Source of the DNA: JAIVGV01 sp032229975
GTDB taxonomy: Bacteria > Acidobacteriota > Blastocatellia > Pyrinomonadales > Pyrinomonadaceae
Direction of reading: 5' to 3'
NCBI GenBank assembly: GCA_032229975.1
Contig: JAVXVG010000021.1
Location: forward strand, 62,001-126,000
Length of the DNA: 64,000 bases
A program made the position numbers and the translations under genes. This document shows, piece after piece, positions 36,517 to 46,025 of this stretch. Positions within the stretch are counted from its first letter, which is position 1. The number at the start of each line of letters is the position of its first letter. Under the pieces are notes generated by a model that saw nothing but the letters and a program-made list of their open reading frames with translations, did no database searches and was not told the origin of the DNA.

Positions 36517-38190
36517 TTAGTTCGACGGGATAAGTCGCCAGTTGTTTGTCGGCTCGGCGGGCACGCTCTTATGCTCCGTCACCCAGTCGATGATCATCTC
36601 GCGTATCTCCTCGCTCGAACGGAAGACTTCGGGAGCATTCTTGTACATCGCGTAGCCGCCGCCACCGTTAACGCGATAGTTGTTCGTTGCGAGCCGCAAC
36701 TTCTGCGCGGGGTTTAAAGGCTGGCCGTGGAAGCGCAGATTTTGAATGCGCTGCCCCGTGGGCTTCATGAGATCGAGATCGTAAGAGACGCCTTCGGCGA
36801 TGTCGTAGTTAAAGCCGGGAACTTTGTCGTTGACGAGTTGCGACGCGGTCTTGCCCGGCGCGTAGGGCAGGAAATATTCCGCAGAGTGTTCGAGCGCGTC
36901 CTTCAACTGCTGGCCCGTCACCTCGATGACGACGAGCGTGTTCTCGTAGATGTAGAGTCCGGCGATATCGCGCACGGTGATCGCGCCCTTTGGCAGACGC
37001 GCGCGCGGGTTGAAATTCGCGACCATCGACACGTCCGCTTTGCCCGCGTCCATCTGCACACGCTGGACGAGATCGAGAATCGCCGTGTCGCGAAACGATC
37101 CTTGATCGGCTGACAACTCTGCGGGCGACTCGCCGATGACGCGCGAGAGCCAAGCCTGTGTCTCGCGATCATAAGGCTCGGCGAGCTTCGCGATCTCCGC
37201 GTCAACCTCTGTGCGATCCGTGATCTGGATCGTGCGCGACGACTTCGCTGCGACGCGCCAACGTCCCTTCTCATCTTTCTCAAGGTAAACATCCGCGCGC
37301 GCAACGTGCCGTCCCCACGCGTTCGCCTGCGTTAAGAGCACGCCGTTGATGATGAGATCGGAGACTTCGCGGTGCGTGTGACCGAGAAGGATCACGTCGA
37401 TGCCTTTGACCTGTTCGGCGATAGCGACCGCTTCGTTCTCGTGCGGAGCCTGACCCGGCGAGACCTCGCCCGTTCGCACGTCCTCTTCGAGTCCCATGTG
37501 CATCGCGACGACGACGAGATCGACCTTCTCTTTCGTCCGCAAAATCTCGACCCACTTCTTCGCTTCGGCGACAGGCTCGCGAAATTCCAGCCCCGCGTAG
37601 TTCTCTTTGTTCTCCCAAGTCGGGATGCCCGGCGTCGTTAAGCCTAAGACGCCGACGCGCACGCCGTTCAATTCTTTGATGATGTATGGCTGATAAGCCG
37701 TGTCGCTCGTACCTTTCTTATAAGTGTTCGCGGAGAGCCACGGGAAGTGCGCTTCATGGCGGGCCTTCTCCAAAACCTTGAGACCGAAATTGTACTCGTG
37801 ATTGCCGACCGCCATCGCATCGTAAGAGAGCGCGTTCATCGCGAGCATCATCGGATCGGCGGGCGCGTTGTTCATCTTGTTATGAACGTATTCGAGCGGC
37901 GTCCCCTGAATCGTGTCGCCCGAATCGAGCAAGAGCGTGCCCTGCGGATTTTCCTTGCGCGCCGCGCGAATGATGGTCGCAGCTTTGGCGAGCCCACGCG
38001 CGTCCGGTTTGTTCGTGTAGTAATCGACGGGCAGGACGTTGCCGTGCAGATCGGTCGTCGAGACGATGGTGACCCACGCGCGCTTCGATGTGCTGTTGTT
38101 CTGCGTCTGCGCGGGCGCGAACGTCGCGATGAAAGAGAGAGCGAGCAGCAGGACGACCGGAAGAGACTTGGATATGTGTTGCTTGTTCAT
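36517..38190 (-). CDS. 5'-nucleotidase / UDP-sugar hydrolase family protein
   Basis: A 557-residue protein with a clear signal peptide (LPVVLLLALSFIATFAPAQT), so it acts in the periplasm. The metallophosphatase half has TTDLHGNVLP, LLDSGDTIQGTP, AVGNHEYNFG and LLGHTHREVSD. The C-terminal 5'-nucleotidase domain (FNPRARLPKGAITVRDIAGLYIYENTLVVIEVTG) follows from about residue 340. It should dephosphorylate nucleotides or split UDP-sugars. The ATG at 38190 is preferred over an upstream TTG at 38205. It stands downstream of the GT39 gene on the same strand. Confidence 0.93.
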   Translation of the reverse strand: MNKQHISKSLPVVLLLALSFIATFAPAQTQNNSTSKRAWVTIVSTTDLHGNVLPVDYYTNKPDARGLAKAATIIRAARKENPQGTLLLDSGDTIQGTPLEYVHNKMNNAPADPMMLAMNALSYDAMAVGNHEYNFGLKVLEKARHEAHFPWLSANTYKKGTSDTAYQPYIIKELNGVRVGVLGLTTPGIPTWENKENYAGLEFREPVAEAKKWVEILRTKEKVDLVVVAMHMGLEEDVRTGEVSPGQAPHENEAVAIAEQVKGIDVILLGHTHREVSDLIINGVLLTQANAWGRHVARADVYLEKDEKGRWRVAAKSSRTIQITDRTEVDAEIAKLAEPYDRETQAWLSRVIGESPAELSADQGSFRDTAILDLVQRVQMDAGKADVSMVANFNPRARLPKGAITVRDIAGLYIYENTLVVIEVTGQQLKDALEHSAEYFLPYAPGKTASQLVNDKVPGFNYDIAEGVSYDLDLMKPTGQRIQNLRFHGQPLNPAQKLRLATNNYRVNGGGGYAMYKNAPEVFRSSEEIREMIIDWVTEHKSVPAEPTNNWRLIPSN

Positions 38191-38224
38191 CAGAGATAGC
38201 TCCAAAAACTTTGCGTTATTGCTT

Positions 38225-38254
38225 CTTTGCGTGAGGACAATTTCTCACGCAAAG
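38225..38254. repeat. Hairpin followed by an 8-nt repeat
   Basis: Arms ctttgcgtgag and ctcacgcaaag pair perfectly over 11 bp around an 8-nt loop. Next to it, cgcaaagg, cgcaaaga, cgcaaagc repeat with an 8-nt step to about 38272. It lies between the nucleotidase and GT39 genes and differs in period from the 7-nt arrays. Confidence 0.65.
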
Positions 38255-38313
38255 GCGCAAAGACGCAAAGCGAGAACGAAGAGACGCAAGGCGATTGAAG
38301 GGGTTTTCAGAGA

Positions 38314-39993
38314 TCAGTGAGCTTCGTAAATCTCTGCGGCGACGATGCCGTCGATTGCGACGACGTTGATGCGTGGGAAGCGTGCGCGCACCTCGTCCAT
38401 CTTCTCTCGGTTCTCAAAGTAGGTGCGCCCGCGTTGGAGGATGAAGTAGGCGGGGCGTGGCGCGTCGTCGAGTTTGAACTGCGTGTCGGAGAGGACGCGC
38501 GAGTTGATGTCTGCGCGATTGAACTGTTGCAGGTAGTAGCTCGTGACGCCGGGCGTCTCGTGAACGATGGTCGAGCCTTGCGGCGCGTTCTCCGCGACGA
38601 ACTTGATCGCCTCGCGCAAGCCGTCGTCATAGAACTCGTCGTGCGGGAAGAAGTGGCCCGCGCGACTGCTCGCGAGCGCGTTCGTGTAGAGCGCGTAGTG
38701 CGGCCGGCTCTTGAGCGCAGCCCACGCAGGCAGTGCGATGAAGATGATGAGCACGACGGCATTCACGACGCGCGCGGGCGCAAGGAGACCTTCACCGCGT
38801 TTGAAGAGAGACGAAGCGCGACCGAGCAGTGCGGCCACGCCGACCGCCGCGAGCATATAGACGAAGGGCATCAACGAGAGCGTGTAGCGCAACCACTTCG
38901 CGCCCATGATGGAGTAAGGGATGATCCAGAGCAGGAACATCAAGAGCACGAAGAACGCTCCGGAAGCGCGCCAGCGTCGCACGCAAAGGGCGAAGCCCGC
39001 GAGCATCGCGGCGACGACGGGCAGCGGCAACTTGATGGCGAGGAAGAGCAAGTAGAAGTAGAAGGGCGTGCCGAAGGGCGTCGATGAAACGTGGTTCGCG
39101 TAGAGCGTGTCGCCGAAGAGGTAACCGTGGTGCGTTAAGAGTTGTTCGCTCGAATAGATGTTGATGTAGTGCCACGTCTGCGGCAAAAAGATCGAAGGAT
39201 TGGCGACGAGGAACGCAATGAGCGCGACGAGATAGAACGCGCCGGGCGTGTGACCCGCAGGCTCTCCCGGCCCGCGCCGCCTGAGCCGCGCGTAGTGGTG
39301 GTAGAGCATGTTCAAGCCGAAGTAGTGCGGGAAATATTTCGACGCGAGCATCAAGCCAAACGAGACGCCGCTCCACGTGTAGAACCTATTTTTAAGTTTC
39401 GGCTCGAAGCCGCTCGTCTGCTTGGCGCGAATGTAAAAATAGAACGCGAAGAGCATGAAGAAAACAAGCAGCGTGTCTTCTTTGGCGATGCGGTTGTAAG
39501 TGATCGCATTGACACCGACGGCCCAGAACGCGGCGGCGAGAAGCGCGGTGCGACGGTCGAACAGAGAGTGCGTGAGCAGGAAGAGCGGGAGGATGGTGAG
39601 CGCGCCGAAGAGGACGTTGGGGAATCGCAGGGCCGCCTCGTCGCTCACGTCGAGCACGTCAAGCGTGTCGCCGGGCAGACTGCGCTCGTTCCACCAGTGT
39701 GCCGCGCCGACGGAGACGAGCATCATCGTCTTCATCAACATCGGATGCTCCGCGTTCGGCGTGATGTCGCCGCGCGCGTATGCGTCGATTGCCGCGAGCT
39801 TGTTGATCTCGTCCTCGGCGAAGCCGACCGCGCCGATCCCCGACACACGCAAGCCGAAGCCAAAGACGAAGAGGAGCGTGAGCGTTGCGACCGTCGCGCG
39901 ATCAATCGCCCACGCGCGCCGCAACGTCATCGGCGCGACGACGCCGACCGCGACCTCGCCCCCTTCATTCACTAACCCGACGGAACTTTCCAA
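38314..39993 (-). CDS. Glycosyltransferase family 39 (PMT/ArnT-like)
   Basis: A 559-residue multi-pass GT-C enzyme with about 11 hydrophobic helices. The acidic active-site loop reads GFAEDEINKLAAIDAYARGD near residue 58, and TPNAEHPMLMK follows, as in dolichyl- or undecaprenyl-phosphate sugar transferases. The enzyme would transfer a sugar from a lipid carrier to a protein or lipid on the outer side of the inner membrane. The flippase-like gene upstream on the same strand, 12 bp away, could act in the same pathway. Confidence 0.87.
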   Translation of the reverse strand: MESSVGLVNEGGEVAVGVVAPMTLRRAWAIDRATVATLTLLFVFGFGLRVSGIGAVGFAEDEINKLAAIDAYARGDITPNAEHPMLMKTMMLVSVGAAHWWNERSLPGDTLDVLDVSDEAALRFPNVLFGALTILPLFLLTHSLFDRRTALLAAAFWAVGVNAITYNRIAKEDTLLVFFMLFAFYFYIRAKQTSGFEPKLKNRFYTWSGVSFGLMLASKYFPHYFGLNMLYHHYARLRRRGPGEPAGHTPGAFYLVALIAFLVANPSIFLPQTWHYINIYSSEQLLTHHGYLFGDTLYANHVSSTPFGTPFYFYLLFLAIKLPLPVVAAMLAGFALCVRRWRASGAFFVLLMFLLWIIPYSIMGAKWLRYTLSLMPFVYMLAAVGVAALLGRASSLFKRGEGLLAPARVVNAVVLIIFIALPAWAALKSRPHYALYTNALASSRAGHFFPHDEFYDDGLREAIKFVAENAPQGSTIVHETPGVTSYYLQQFNRADINSRVLSDTQFKLDDAPRPAYFILQRGRTYFENREKMDEVRARFPRINVVAIDGIVAAEIYEAH

Positions 39994-40005
39994 ACCCTCG
40001 CTCCC

Positions 40006-41094
40006 TCACGCCTGATCGGTCACGGGTTGTTTGCGCCCGGCGGCAATGTCGCGCGCCGCATCTTGCGCCTCGCGCGCAGCGCCTTTCACGGTCAGTCCGC
40101 GCCGCACGAGCAGCGCGACGCCGACCGCCGTCCAGACGACGATGCGCGCCTTACGCACGATGGCGAGCGTGACGCCTGCGGTCGCTCCGAACTTGAACGC
40201 GTCTGTGAAACGCGCCGTGCCCATCTCATCGACGCCGACTCTCATCGGCACGAACTTGAAGACGACGTTGATGACGCGGTTGACCGACTCCAAGACGAAC
40301 GCCGCGAGCCAAGAAGGCCGCGCGCCCGTGATGAAGTAGAGCGTTAGAAACACCTCGACGACGCCCGCGAGATGAAAGCACATCTCCAACAGTAGGATCG
40401 GCAGGAAGCGCGCGCCGTGTCGCCCGTAAAAACCATAGACGCGATCTTCCAACGCAGCGAACTTGGCAGTGTGTCTGCCTGCGAAGCCTCGACCGATGCC
40501 GCGCGCCGCGAAGAAGGCCACCGCACCGCTCAAGAATTTCCAACGCCTGTGCACGACGACGTAAGCGCACAAGACGACGCAGACGATCCCGCCGAGCGTC
40601 GCGTAGCTCACTAACTTCAGTTTCGGCGGGAGCGGGAACGTCATAAGAACCGCCGCCATCCCCGCGAAGACGAAGAGTGCGACCGAGAGCATGTAAAAAA
40701 GGTTTTCGACCGCGAGGGCCGCCGCCGACGCCACGAGCGGCACGCGCTCGCGGGCCATCGCAGCCTTGGCCGGTTCGCTCACGACGATGCCGAGCGGCAT
40801 CAGGTTGCCGAGCGCGTCGCCGACCAGATAGGCCGCGAGCGCGTCGTGCCACCGAAGCGCGTGCGTCGATTCAAAGCAGAGCGTCCACGTGAGCGCGCGC
40901 ACCATCGGGCGAGAGGCAGAGACTAAGAGGATAACGAGGAAGCCCCAGCCGAGCGCGCGCATCTGCGTGAGGATCGGGCCCGCGCCGGCCTTCCAGACGA
41001 AGTAGGCGAAGAGCGCGAGACCGAGCACAGAGAAGACGAGGCCCATCAGCCTGAAGCTGCGCGTCGTCCTTTGTCCGGTCGTAGCTTGAGCCAT
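40006..41094 (-). CDS. Lysylphosphatidylglycerol-synthase-type membrane domain protein (UPF0104)
   Basis: A 362-residue inner-membrane protein with about eight helices (LMGLVFSVLGLALFAYFVW, FLVILLVSASRP, LSVALFVFAGMAAVLM, VVEVFLTLYFITGARPS). The family is related to the flippase half of MprF and to dolichol-phosphate mannose-type lipid translocators. The ATG at 41094 (MAQATTGQR) is preferred over a frame continuing to 41166 with no ribosome site. It is 12 bp upstream of the GT39 gene, so a shared lipid-linked glycosylation role is plausible. Confidence 0.85.
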   Translation of the reverse strand: MAQATTGQRTTRSFRLMGLVFSVLGLALFAYFVWKAGAGPILTQMRALGWGFLVILLVSASRPMVRALTWTLCFESTHALRWHDALAAYLVGDALGNLMPLGIVVSEPAKAAMARERVPLVASAAALAVENLFYMLSVALFVFAGMAAVLMTFPLPPKLKLVSYATLGGIVCVVLCAYVVVHRRWKFLSGAVAFFAARGIGRGFAGRHTAKFAALEDRVYGFYGRHGARFLPILLLEMCFHLAGVVEVFLTLYFITGARPSWLAAFVLESVNRVINVVFKFVPMRVGVDEMGTARFTDAFKFGATAGVTLAIVRKARIVVWTAVGVALLVRRGLTVKGAAREAQDAARDIAAGRKQPVTDQA

Positions 41095-41534
41095 GTTGCG
41101 AACTCGCGAAAGAGCGATCACACGTCTTCGATCAAATTTTGCGGTGCGATGAAACCTTGCCAGCAAGATACGTCATTCCCACATCCATCTCAACCACACC
41201 GGCGGCGCACGCGACGCGCGCTTCAAGATGTTCGTAGCAATCAACGCTCCACAGGCACGGCCGGACTATCGCGTCGCAAAACTTCGACCAAGCATTACGC
41301 TCGACGCGGCCATCGCGCCGCAAAATTACGACACATGACTAAAAGTCTAGAGTCTGAAGTCTGGAGTCCGCAGTTAAAAACTTTTCCGACGATTTGACTC
41401 TCAGACTCACGCCTCTGGACTCCAGACTTTGCCTTGTCGCGGGTTGACCGCGAGCGCATCCGTGAGCGATGCTAACGCGTACACGCTAACGACCCTGCAA
41501 ACTTAAAATTTATTCGCGAAGGACGCTTCCATTA
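41095..41534. other. Divergent intergenic space
   Basis: 440 bp between the flippase-like gene and the acyl-CoA dehydrogenase. It holds the 7-nt-unit array at 41344-41430. No promoter boxes of good quality were seen on either strand, and the few open frames are short and of atypical composition. Confidence 0.6.
41344..41430. repeat. 7-nt-unit inverted array (hairpin H)
   Basis: Units agtctag, agtctga, agtctgg, agtccgc from 41344 and gactctc, agactca, cgcctct, ggactcc, agacttt from 41396 form imperfect complementary arms around about 20 nt. It lies in the divergent space, so it is not a simple 3' terminator. Confidence 0.78.
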
Positions 41535-42716
41535 ATGAGCAAAGCAGCGACCGAAATGCTGAGCGGCACACCGCTCACGACCTACTCGGAAGACGAGCGA
41601 ATGTTTCGCTCTTCGGTGCGCGAGTTTGCCGAGGGCGAGCTGCGCCCGCGCGTCGAGCGGATGGATGAAGAGGCGAAGATGGACAAGGACGTGCTCCGTC
41701 AACTCTTCGAGCTTGGCTTGATGGGCGTCGAGACGCCGGAAGAGTACGGCGGCGCGGGCGCGTCGTTCTTCACGGCCATCATCGGTGTCGAAGAGTTGTC
41801 GCGCGTCGATCCTTCGGTCGGAGTTTTGATGGACGTGCAGAACACGCTCGTCAACAACGCGCTCATACGCTGGGGCAACGTCGAGCAGAAGAAGAAATAT
41901 CTCACGCGCCTCGCCGAGAACACTGTGGGCGCATACGCCTTGAGCGAGGCCGGATCGGGATCGGATGCTTTCGCGATGCGGACGACGGCCGTGGACGCGG
42001 GCGATCACTTTGTCATCAACGGCCAGAAGCTCTGGATCACGAACGGCATCGAGGCGGAGATTTTCGTCGTCTTCGCGAACGCGAAACCGGAAGAGGGTTA
42101 CAAAGGCATCACCGCCTTCGTCGTCGAGAAAAGTTTTGAAGGATTCTCCGTCGGCAAGAAAGAGAACAAGCTCGGCATCCGCGCCTCTTCGACGACGGAA
42201 ATTATTTTCGACAACTGCCGCGTGCCGAAAGAGAACCTGCTCGGCGAGTTCGGCAAGGGCTACAAGGTCTCGATTGAAACTTTGAACGAGGGACGCATCG
42301 GCATCGGCGCGCAGATGATCGGTCTCGCGCGCGGCGCACTCGAAGCCGCGCTTGCCTACACGTCGGAGCGCGAGCAGTTCGGTAAACCGATCAACAGTTT
42401 TCAGGGCGTGCAGTTTCAACTCGCAGAGATGGCTACCGAACTCGAAGCCGCGCGCCTCATGGTCTATAACGCCGCGCGCATGAAGGACGCGGGGCTGCCA
42501 TTCGTCAAAGAAGCGGCGATGGCGAAGCTCTACTCGTCGCGCGTCGCGGAGAAAGTTTCGTCGAAAGCCATTGAGATGTACGGCGGCTATGGCTTCGTCA
42601 AAGATTATCCGGTCGAGAAATTCTGGCGCGACTCGAAGATCGGCGCGATCTACGAGGGCACTTCAAATATGCAACTGCAAACCATCGCCAAGCTCATCAT
42701 GAAAGGTAAGGCGTGA
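41535..42716 (+). CDS. Acyl-CoA dehydrogenase
   Basis: A 393-residue flavoenzyme doing the first oxidation of acyl-CoA. The FAD-binding segment AYALSEAGSGSDAFAMRT is near residue 135, the WITNG motif follows, and the catalytic glutamate is in YEGTSNMQLQTIAK near the C-terminus. Its length is normal for the family. With the enoyl-CoA hydratase and dehydrogenase at the other end of the window it would serve short-chain acyl or branched-chain oxidation. A TPR gene and a 2-oxoacid dehydrogenase E1 fusion follow, pointing to branched-chain acid use. The stop lies in the first arm of hairpin I. Confidence 0.95.
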   Translation: MSKAATEMLSGTPLTTYSEDERMFRSSVREFAEGELRPRVERMDEEAKMDKDVLRQLFELGLMGVETPEEYGGAGASFFTAIIGVEELSRVDPSVGVLMDVQNTLVNNALIRWGNVEQKKKYLTRLAENTVGAYALSEAGSGSDAFAMRTTAVDAGDHFVINGQKLWITNGIEAEIFVVFANAKPEEGYKGITAFVVEKSFEGFSVGKKENKLGIRASSTTEIIFDNCRVPKENLLGEFGKGYKVSIETLNEGRIGIGAQMIGLARGALEAALAYTSEREQFGKPINSFQGVQFQLAEMATELEAARLMVYNAARMKDAGLPFVKEAAMAKLYSSRVAEKVSSKAIEMYGGYGFVKDYPVEKFWRDSKIGAIYEGTSNMQLQTIAKLIMKGKA

Positions 42717-42792
42717 ATCGTAAATCGTGAATGGTCAGGGCCGCCGCGTGGTGGCTATGACGATTCACGATTCACCATTCACCATTCACGAT
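42711..42792. repeat. 7-nt-unit inverted array (hairpin I)
   Basis: Units gcgtgaa, tcgtaaa, tcgtgaa, tggtcag run from 42711 and cgattca, cgattca, ccattca, ccattca, cgat from 42761. The first arm includes the TGA stop of the acyl-CoA dehydrogenase. The second arm ends just ahead of the TPR gene start at 42795. Confidence 0.82.
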
Positions 42793-42794
42793 CT

Positions 42795-43112
42795 ATGTCT
42801 TCGCGCATTGAAGCATTCGAGCAGATGCTCGCAAGCGATCCCGACAACGCGATGGTGCTGTTCGGGCTGGCGAAGGAGTATGAGAAGGCCGGACGCGATG
42901 AGGACGTGATCGTCGCGCTCTCGAAGTACCTGCGCCTGAGCAACGATGAGGGCAACGCCTACGGGATGCTCGCGCGCGCCTACGAGCGCACGGGCAAGCG
43001 CGAAGAGGCGAAGGCGACCTACGAGCGAGGGATCGGTGCGGCGACCGCGCACGGCCACCCTTCGATGGCGGAAGACTACCGTATGACTTTGGAGACGGAG
43101 TTCGGAGAGTAA
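42795..43112 (+). CDS. Small TPR protein
   Basis: A 105-residue protein with two to three TPR helices pairs: ASDPDNAMVLFGLAKEYEKAGRDEDVIVALSKYLRL, then GNAYGMLARAYERTGKREEAKATYERGI. Such proteins are scaffolds for protein partners. The start codon follows the hairpin I arm at 42795 (MSSRIEAFEQML). It is 21 bp upstream of the E1 fusion gene and probably in one operon with it, but no ligand is known. Confidence 0.87.
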   Translation: MSSRIEAFEQMLASDPDNAMVLFGLAKEYEKAGRDEDVIVALSKYLRLSNDEGNAYGMLARAYERTGKREEAKATYERGIGAATAHGHPSMAEDYRMTLETEFGE

Positions 43113-43133
43113 ATTTTAAGTCGAGGATTTAAG

Positions 43134-45254
43134 ATGATGGCGACTGAGTTGAAGGCGCGCGAGTATCGCGGATTGAGTGCGGACGAGATGATCTCGATCT
43201 ACCGCACGATGTATCTGTCGCGGCGCGTGGATGACAAGGAGATTCTGCTCAAGGGGCAGAACAAAATCTTCTTCCAGATTTCCGGCGCGGGACACGAGGC
43301 GGTGCTCGTCGCGGCGGGCATGGCTCTCAAACCGTCTTACGATTGGTTCTACCCTTACTACCGCGACCGCGCTCTATGTCTACAACTCGGCATGACCGCA
43401 CTCGAACAACTACTCTCGGCGGTGGGCGCGGAAGCAGACCCGAACTCGCACGGTCGGCAGATGCCTTCGCACTGGGGCCATAAGAAACTGAACATCGTCT
43501 CGCAGTCGTCGCCCACAGGCACGCAGTTCATCCAGTCGGTCGGCTGCGCCGAAGCTAGCTATCGCGCATCGCTCGTCGAAGAGTTGAAGGATAAGGTCGA
43601 AGGGTTCAAAGGCGACGAGGTCGTTTACTGCTCGGCGGGCGACGGCACGACGAGCGAGGGCGAGTTCTGGGAGGCCCTGAACACGGCGTCGAACTTGAAA
43701 CTGCCTGTGCTCTTTCTCATCGAAGACAACGGCTACGCGATCAGCGTCCCCGTCGAAGTGCAGACGGCGGGCGGCGACATCTCAAGGCTCGTCGCGGGCT
43801 TCCCCGATCTCTTCATACAGAAGTGCGACGGGACTGACCCAATCGAGTCGCTTGAGACGATCAAGCGCGCCGTCGATTACTGTCGCGCGCGAAAGGGGCC
43901 CGCGCTCGTCCACGCGAAAGTGATCCGGCCCTATTCGCATTCGCTCTCCGACGACGAGAAACTTTATCGTCCCGACGAGGAGCGCACGTCCGACGCCGAG
44001 CGCGATCCCGTCAAACGCTTTGGCGCATTGCTCGTGAAGGAAGGCTTCGCGACGCAGGAGGAGTTGCAGAAGTTAAAAGATGGAATCGATGCCGAGGTGA
44101 ACCGCGCGGCTGACGAGGCGTTAGCCAGCCCGCAGCCCGCGAAGGAGACCGCCGAGCAGTTCGTCTATTCGACGGAAATTGACCCGACCTCGAAGGAGTT
44201 CGACACGGAAGAGGGCGTTGAAGTTTCCGGCAACGCGGGCACGATGGTCGATAACATCAATCGCTGTCTGCACGAGGAGATGGCCCGCGACCCTTCAATC
44301 ATCGTCTTCGGCGAAGACGTGGCGGACGTGTCGCGCGAAGAGTATCTCGACAAGGTGAAGGGCAAGGGCGGCGTCTTCAAAGTCACCGCGAATCTACAAC
44401 GCAAGTTCGGCTCGGCGCGCGTCTTCAACTCGCCACTTGCGGAAGCGAACATCGTCGGTCGCGCGATAGGCATGGCGACGCGCGGCTTGAAGCCCGTCGT
44501 CGAGATACAGTTCTTCGACTACATCTGGCCCGCCTATCACCAGATCAGAAACGAGCTGGCCCTGATGCGCTGGCGCTCAGGCAACGATTGGAAATGCCCC
44601 ATCGTGATGCGCGTGCCCGTCGGTGGCTATTTGAAGGGCGGCGCGATCTATCACTCACAATCGGGCGATACGCTCTTCACGCACATTCCGGGCCTTCGCG
44701 TCGTCTATCCATCGAACGCGCTCGACGCGAACGGTCTGCTTCGCACGTCGATACGCTGCGACGATCCCGTTCTGTTTCTCGAACACAAGCATCTCTATCG
44801 ACAGGCTTACAACAAGTCGCAGTACCCGCCTGATGGTTTCCTGATCCCGTTTGGCAAAGCGAAGACCGTGCGCGAAGGGACTGACTTGACGATCATCACC
44901 TTCGGCGCGCTCGTCCAACGCTCCCTCGTCGCCGCCAAGCAAGCCGAGCAACAGGGCATCAACGCCGAAGTGATCGACCTACGCACGCTCGCGCCCTACG
45001 ACTTCGACGCCGTTGCGCGCAGCGTGAAGAAGACCAACAAGCTCTTGGTCGTTCACGAGGACACGAAGTCTTTCGGCTTCGGCGCAGAGATCGGCGCGCG
45101 CGTGGCTGACGAACTGTTCGAGTACCTCGACGCGCCCGTCCGCCGCGTCTGTGCCCTCGACACCTTCGTCGCCTACGCGCCGCAACTCGAAGACGCCATC
45201 CTCCCGCAATCGGAAGACGTGCTGCGCGCCATCACGGAACTCTACAGTTACTAG
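43134..45254 (+). CDS. Fused 2-oxoacid dehydrogenase E1 (alpha and beta subunits)
   Basis: A 706-residue thiamin-diphosphate enzyme with E1-alpha first and E1-beta second in one chain. The alpha half carries the TPP motif CSAGDGTTSEGEFWEALNTAS at residues 166-186 with Asn199 at the end of the motif. The beta half starts near residue 370 (GNAGTMVDNINRCLHEEMARDPSIIVFGEDV). It is of the branched-chain (BkdA/BkdB) type, decarboxylating 2-oxo acids from Val, Leu and Ile. E2 and E3 genes are not in this window. The two ATG codons at 43134 and 43137 both follow GAGG. Confidence 0.93.
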   Translation: MMATELKAREYRGLSADEMISIYRTMYLSRRVDDKEILLKGQNKIFFQISGAGHEAVLVAAGMALKPSYDWFYPYYRDRALCLQLGMTALEQLLSAVGAEADPNSHGRQMPSHWGHKKLNIVSQSSPTGTQFIQSVGCAEASYRASLVEELKDKVEGFKGDEVVYCSAGDGTTSEGEFWEALNTASNLKLPVLFLIEDNGYAISVPVEVQTAGGDISRLVAGFPDLFIQKCDGTDPIESLETIKRAVDYCRARKGPALVHAKVIRPYSHSLSDDEKLYRPDEERTSDAERDPVKRFGALLVKEGFATQEELQKLKDGIDAEVNRAADEALASPQPAKETAEQFVYSTEIDPTSKEFDTEEGVEVSGNAGTMVDNINRCLHEEMARDPSIIVFGEDVADVSREEYLDKVKGKGGVFKVTANLQRKFGSARVFNSPLAEANIVGRAIGMATRGLKPVVEIQFFDYIWPAYHQIRNELALMRWRSGNDWKCPIVMRVPVGGYLKGGAIYHSQSGDTLFTHIPGLRVVYPSNALDANGLLRTSIRCDDPVLFLEHKHLYRQAYNKSQYPPDGFLIPFGKAKTVREGTDLTIITFGALVQRSLVAAKQAEQQGINAEVIDLRTLAPYDFDAVARSVKKTNKLLVVHEDTKSFGFGAEIGARVADELFEYLDAPVRRVCALDTFVAYAPQLEDAILPQSEDVLRAITELYSY

Positions 45255-45270
45255 CAGCACGACCGATCAC

Positions 45271-45316
45271 TAACGAAAGACGGCGACCGCACATCACGGT
45301 CGCCGTCTCTTCGTTA
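45271..45316 (+). terminator. Terminator after the E1 fusion
   Basis: A 19-bp perfect stem (taacgaaagacggcgaccg and its complement) with the 7-nt loop cacatca lies 16 nt after the E1 stop codon. A T-run does not follow closely, but the stem strength is high. Confidence 0.8.
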
Positions 45317-45412
45317 TGCGGCGATCTATTCTCTATGACAGTCTCGCCGACGCAAATGAGTTTCGAGTACGTCTTGGGTTCTCGCCGCGCGGTGGATTAA
45401 ACTGCGCGCGCC

Positions 45413-45955
45413 ATGCCTTCCTATTGTGAGTTTGCCGCGACCGATGCGTTGCACAAGCCGTATCATGATCTCGAATACGGTTTTCCTCTAAGTGATGACT
45501 CGGCCCTGTTCGAGAGGTTCGTGCTTGAGATCAATCAGGCGGGCCTCTCTTGGGCGACAGTCTTGCGGAAGCGTCCCGACTTTCGACGCGCTTATAGTGG
45601 ATTCGATATCGACACGGTCGCAGCTTTCGACGAAGCGGAGAGGAGCAGGCTACTGAGTGATGCTGGCATCATACGCAACCGTCTGAAGGTCGACGCCGCG
45701 ATTGAGAACGCGCGTCGCCTAGTGAAGTTGCGCGAGGAGTTTGGTTCGTTCGCGGCGTGGTTGAATCGACACCACCCGCGAGCTAAAGATGAGTGGGTCG
45801 CGTTGTTCAAGCAGACGTTCTTGTTCACGGGCGGAGAGATCGTGGGCGAGTTGTTGATGAGCACGGGCTATCTGCCGGGGGCGCACGCGCGGAGTTGCCC
45901 CGTCTATGAAAGGGTCATCGCTTCCAACCCGCCGTGGATGACTGATAGAGGTTGA
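45413..45955 (+). CDS. tag: DNA-3-methyladenine glycosylase I
   Basis: A 180-residue base-excision enzyme that removes 3-methyladenine from DNA. The signature CEFAATDALHKPYHDLEYGFP is at the N-terminus with the zinc ligands Cys5 and the HDLEYG histidine, and GAHARSCPVYER near the end has the His and Cys ligands. The catalytic segment EINQAGLSWATVL is present. The length fits the Tag family (about 185). It lies between the E1 fusion and dapF on the same strand. Confidence 0.95.
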   Translation: MPSYCEFAATDALHKPYHDLEYGFPLSDDSALFERFVLEINQAGLSWATVLRKRPDFRRAYSGFDIDTVAAFDEAERSRLLSDAGIIRNRLKVDAAIENARRLVKLREEFGSFAAWLNRHHPRAKDEWVALFKQTFLFTGGEIVGELLMSTGYLPGAHARSCPVYERVIASNPPWMTDRG

Positions 45956-46025
45956 TGGCCCCGACTTCAAATCTCCATCGACCGCGCTTTGAGACACGCG
46001 CGACCTTATCAACTAAGCGACACGC

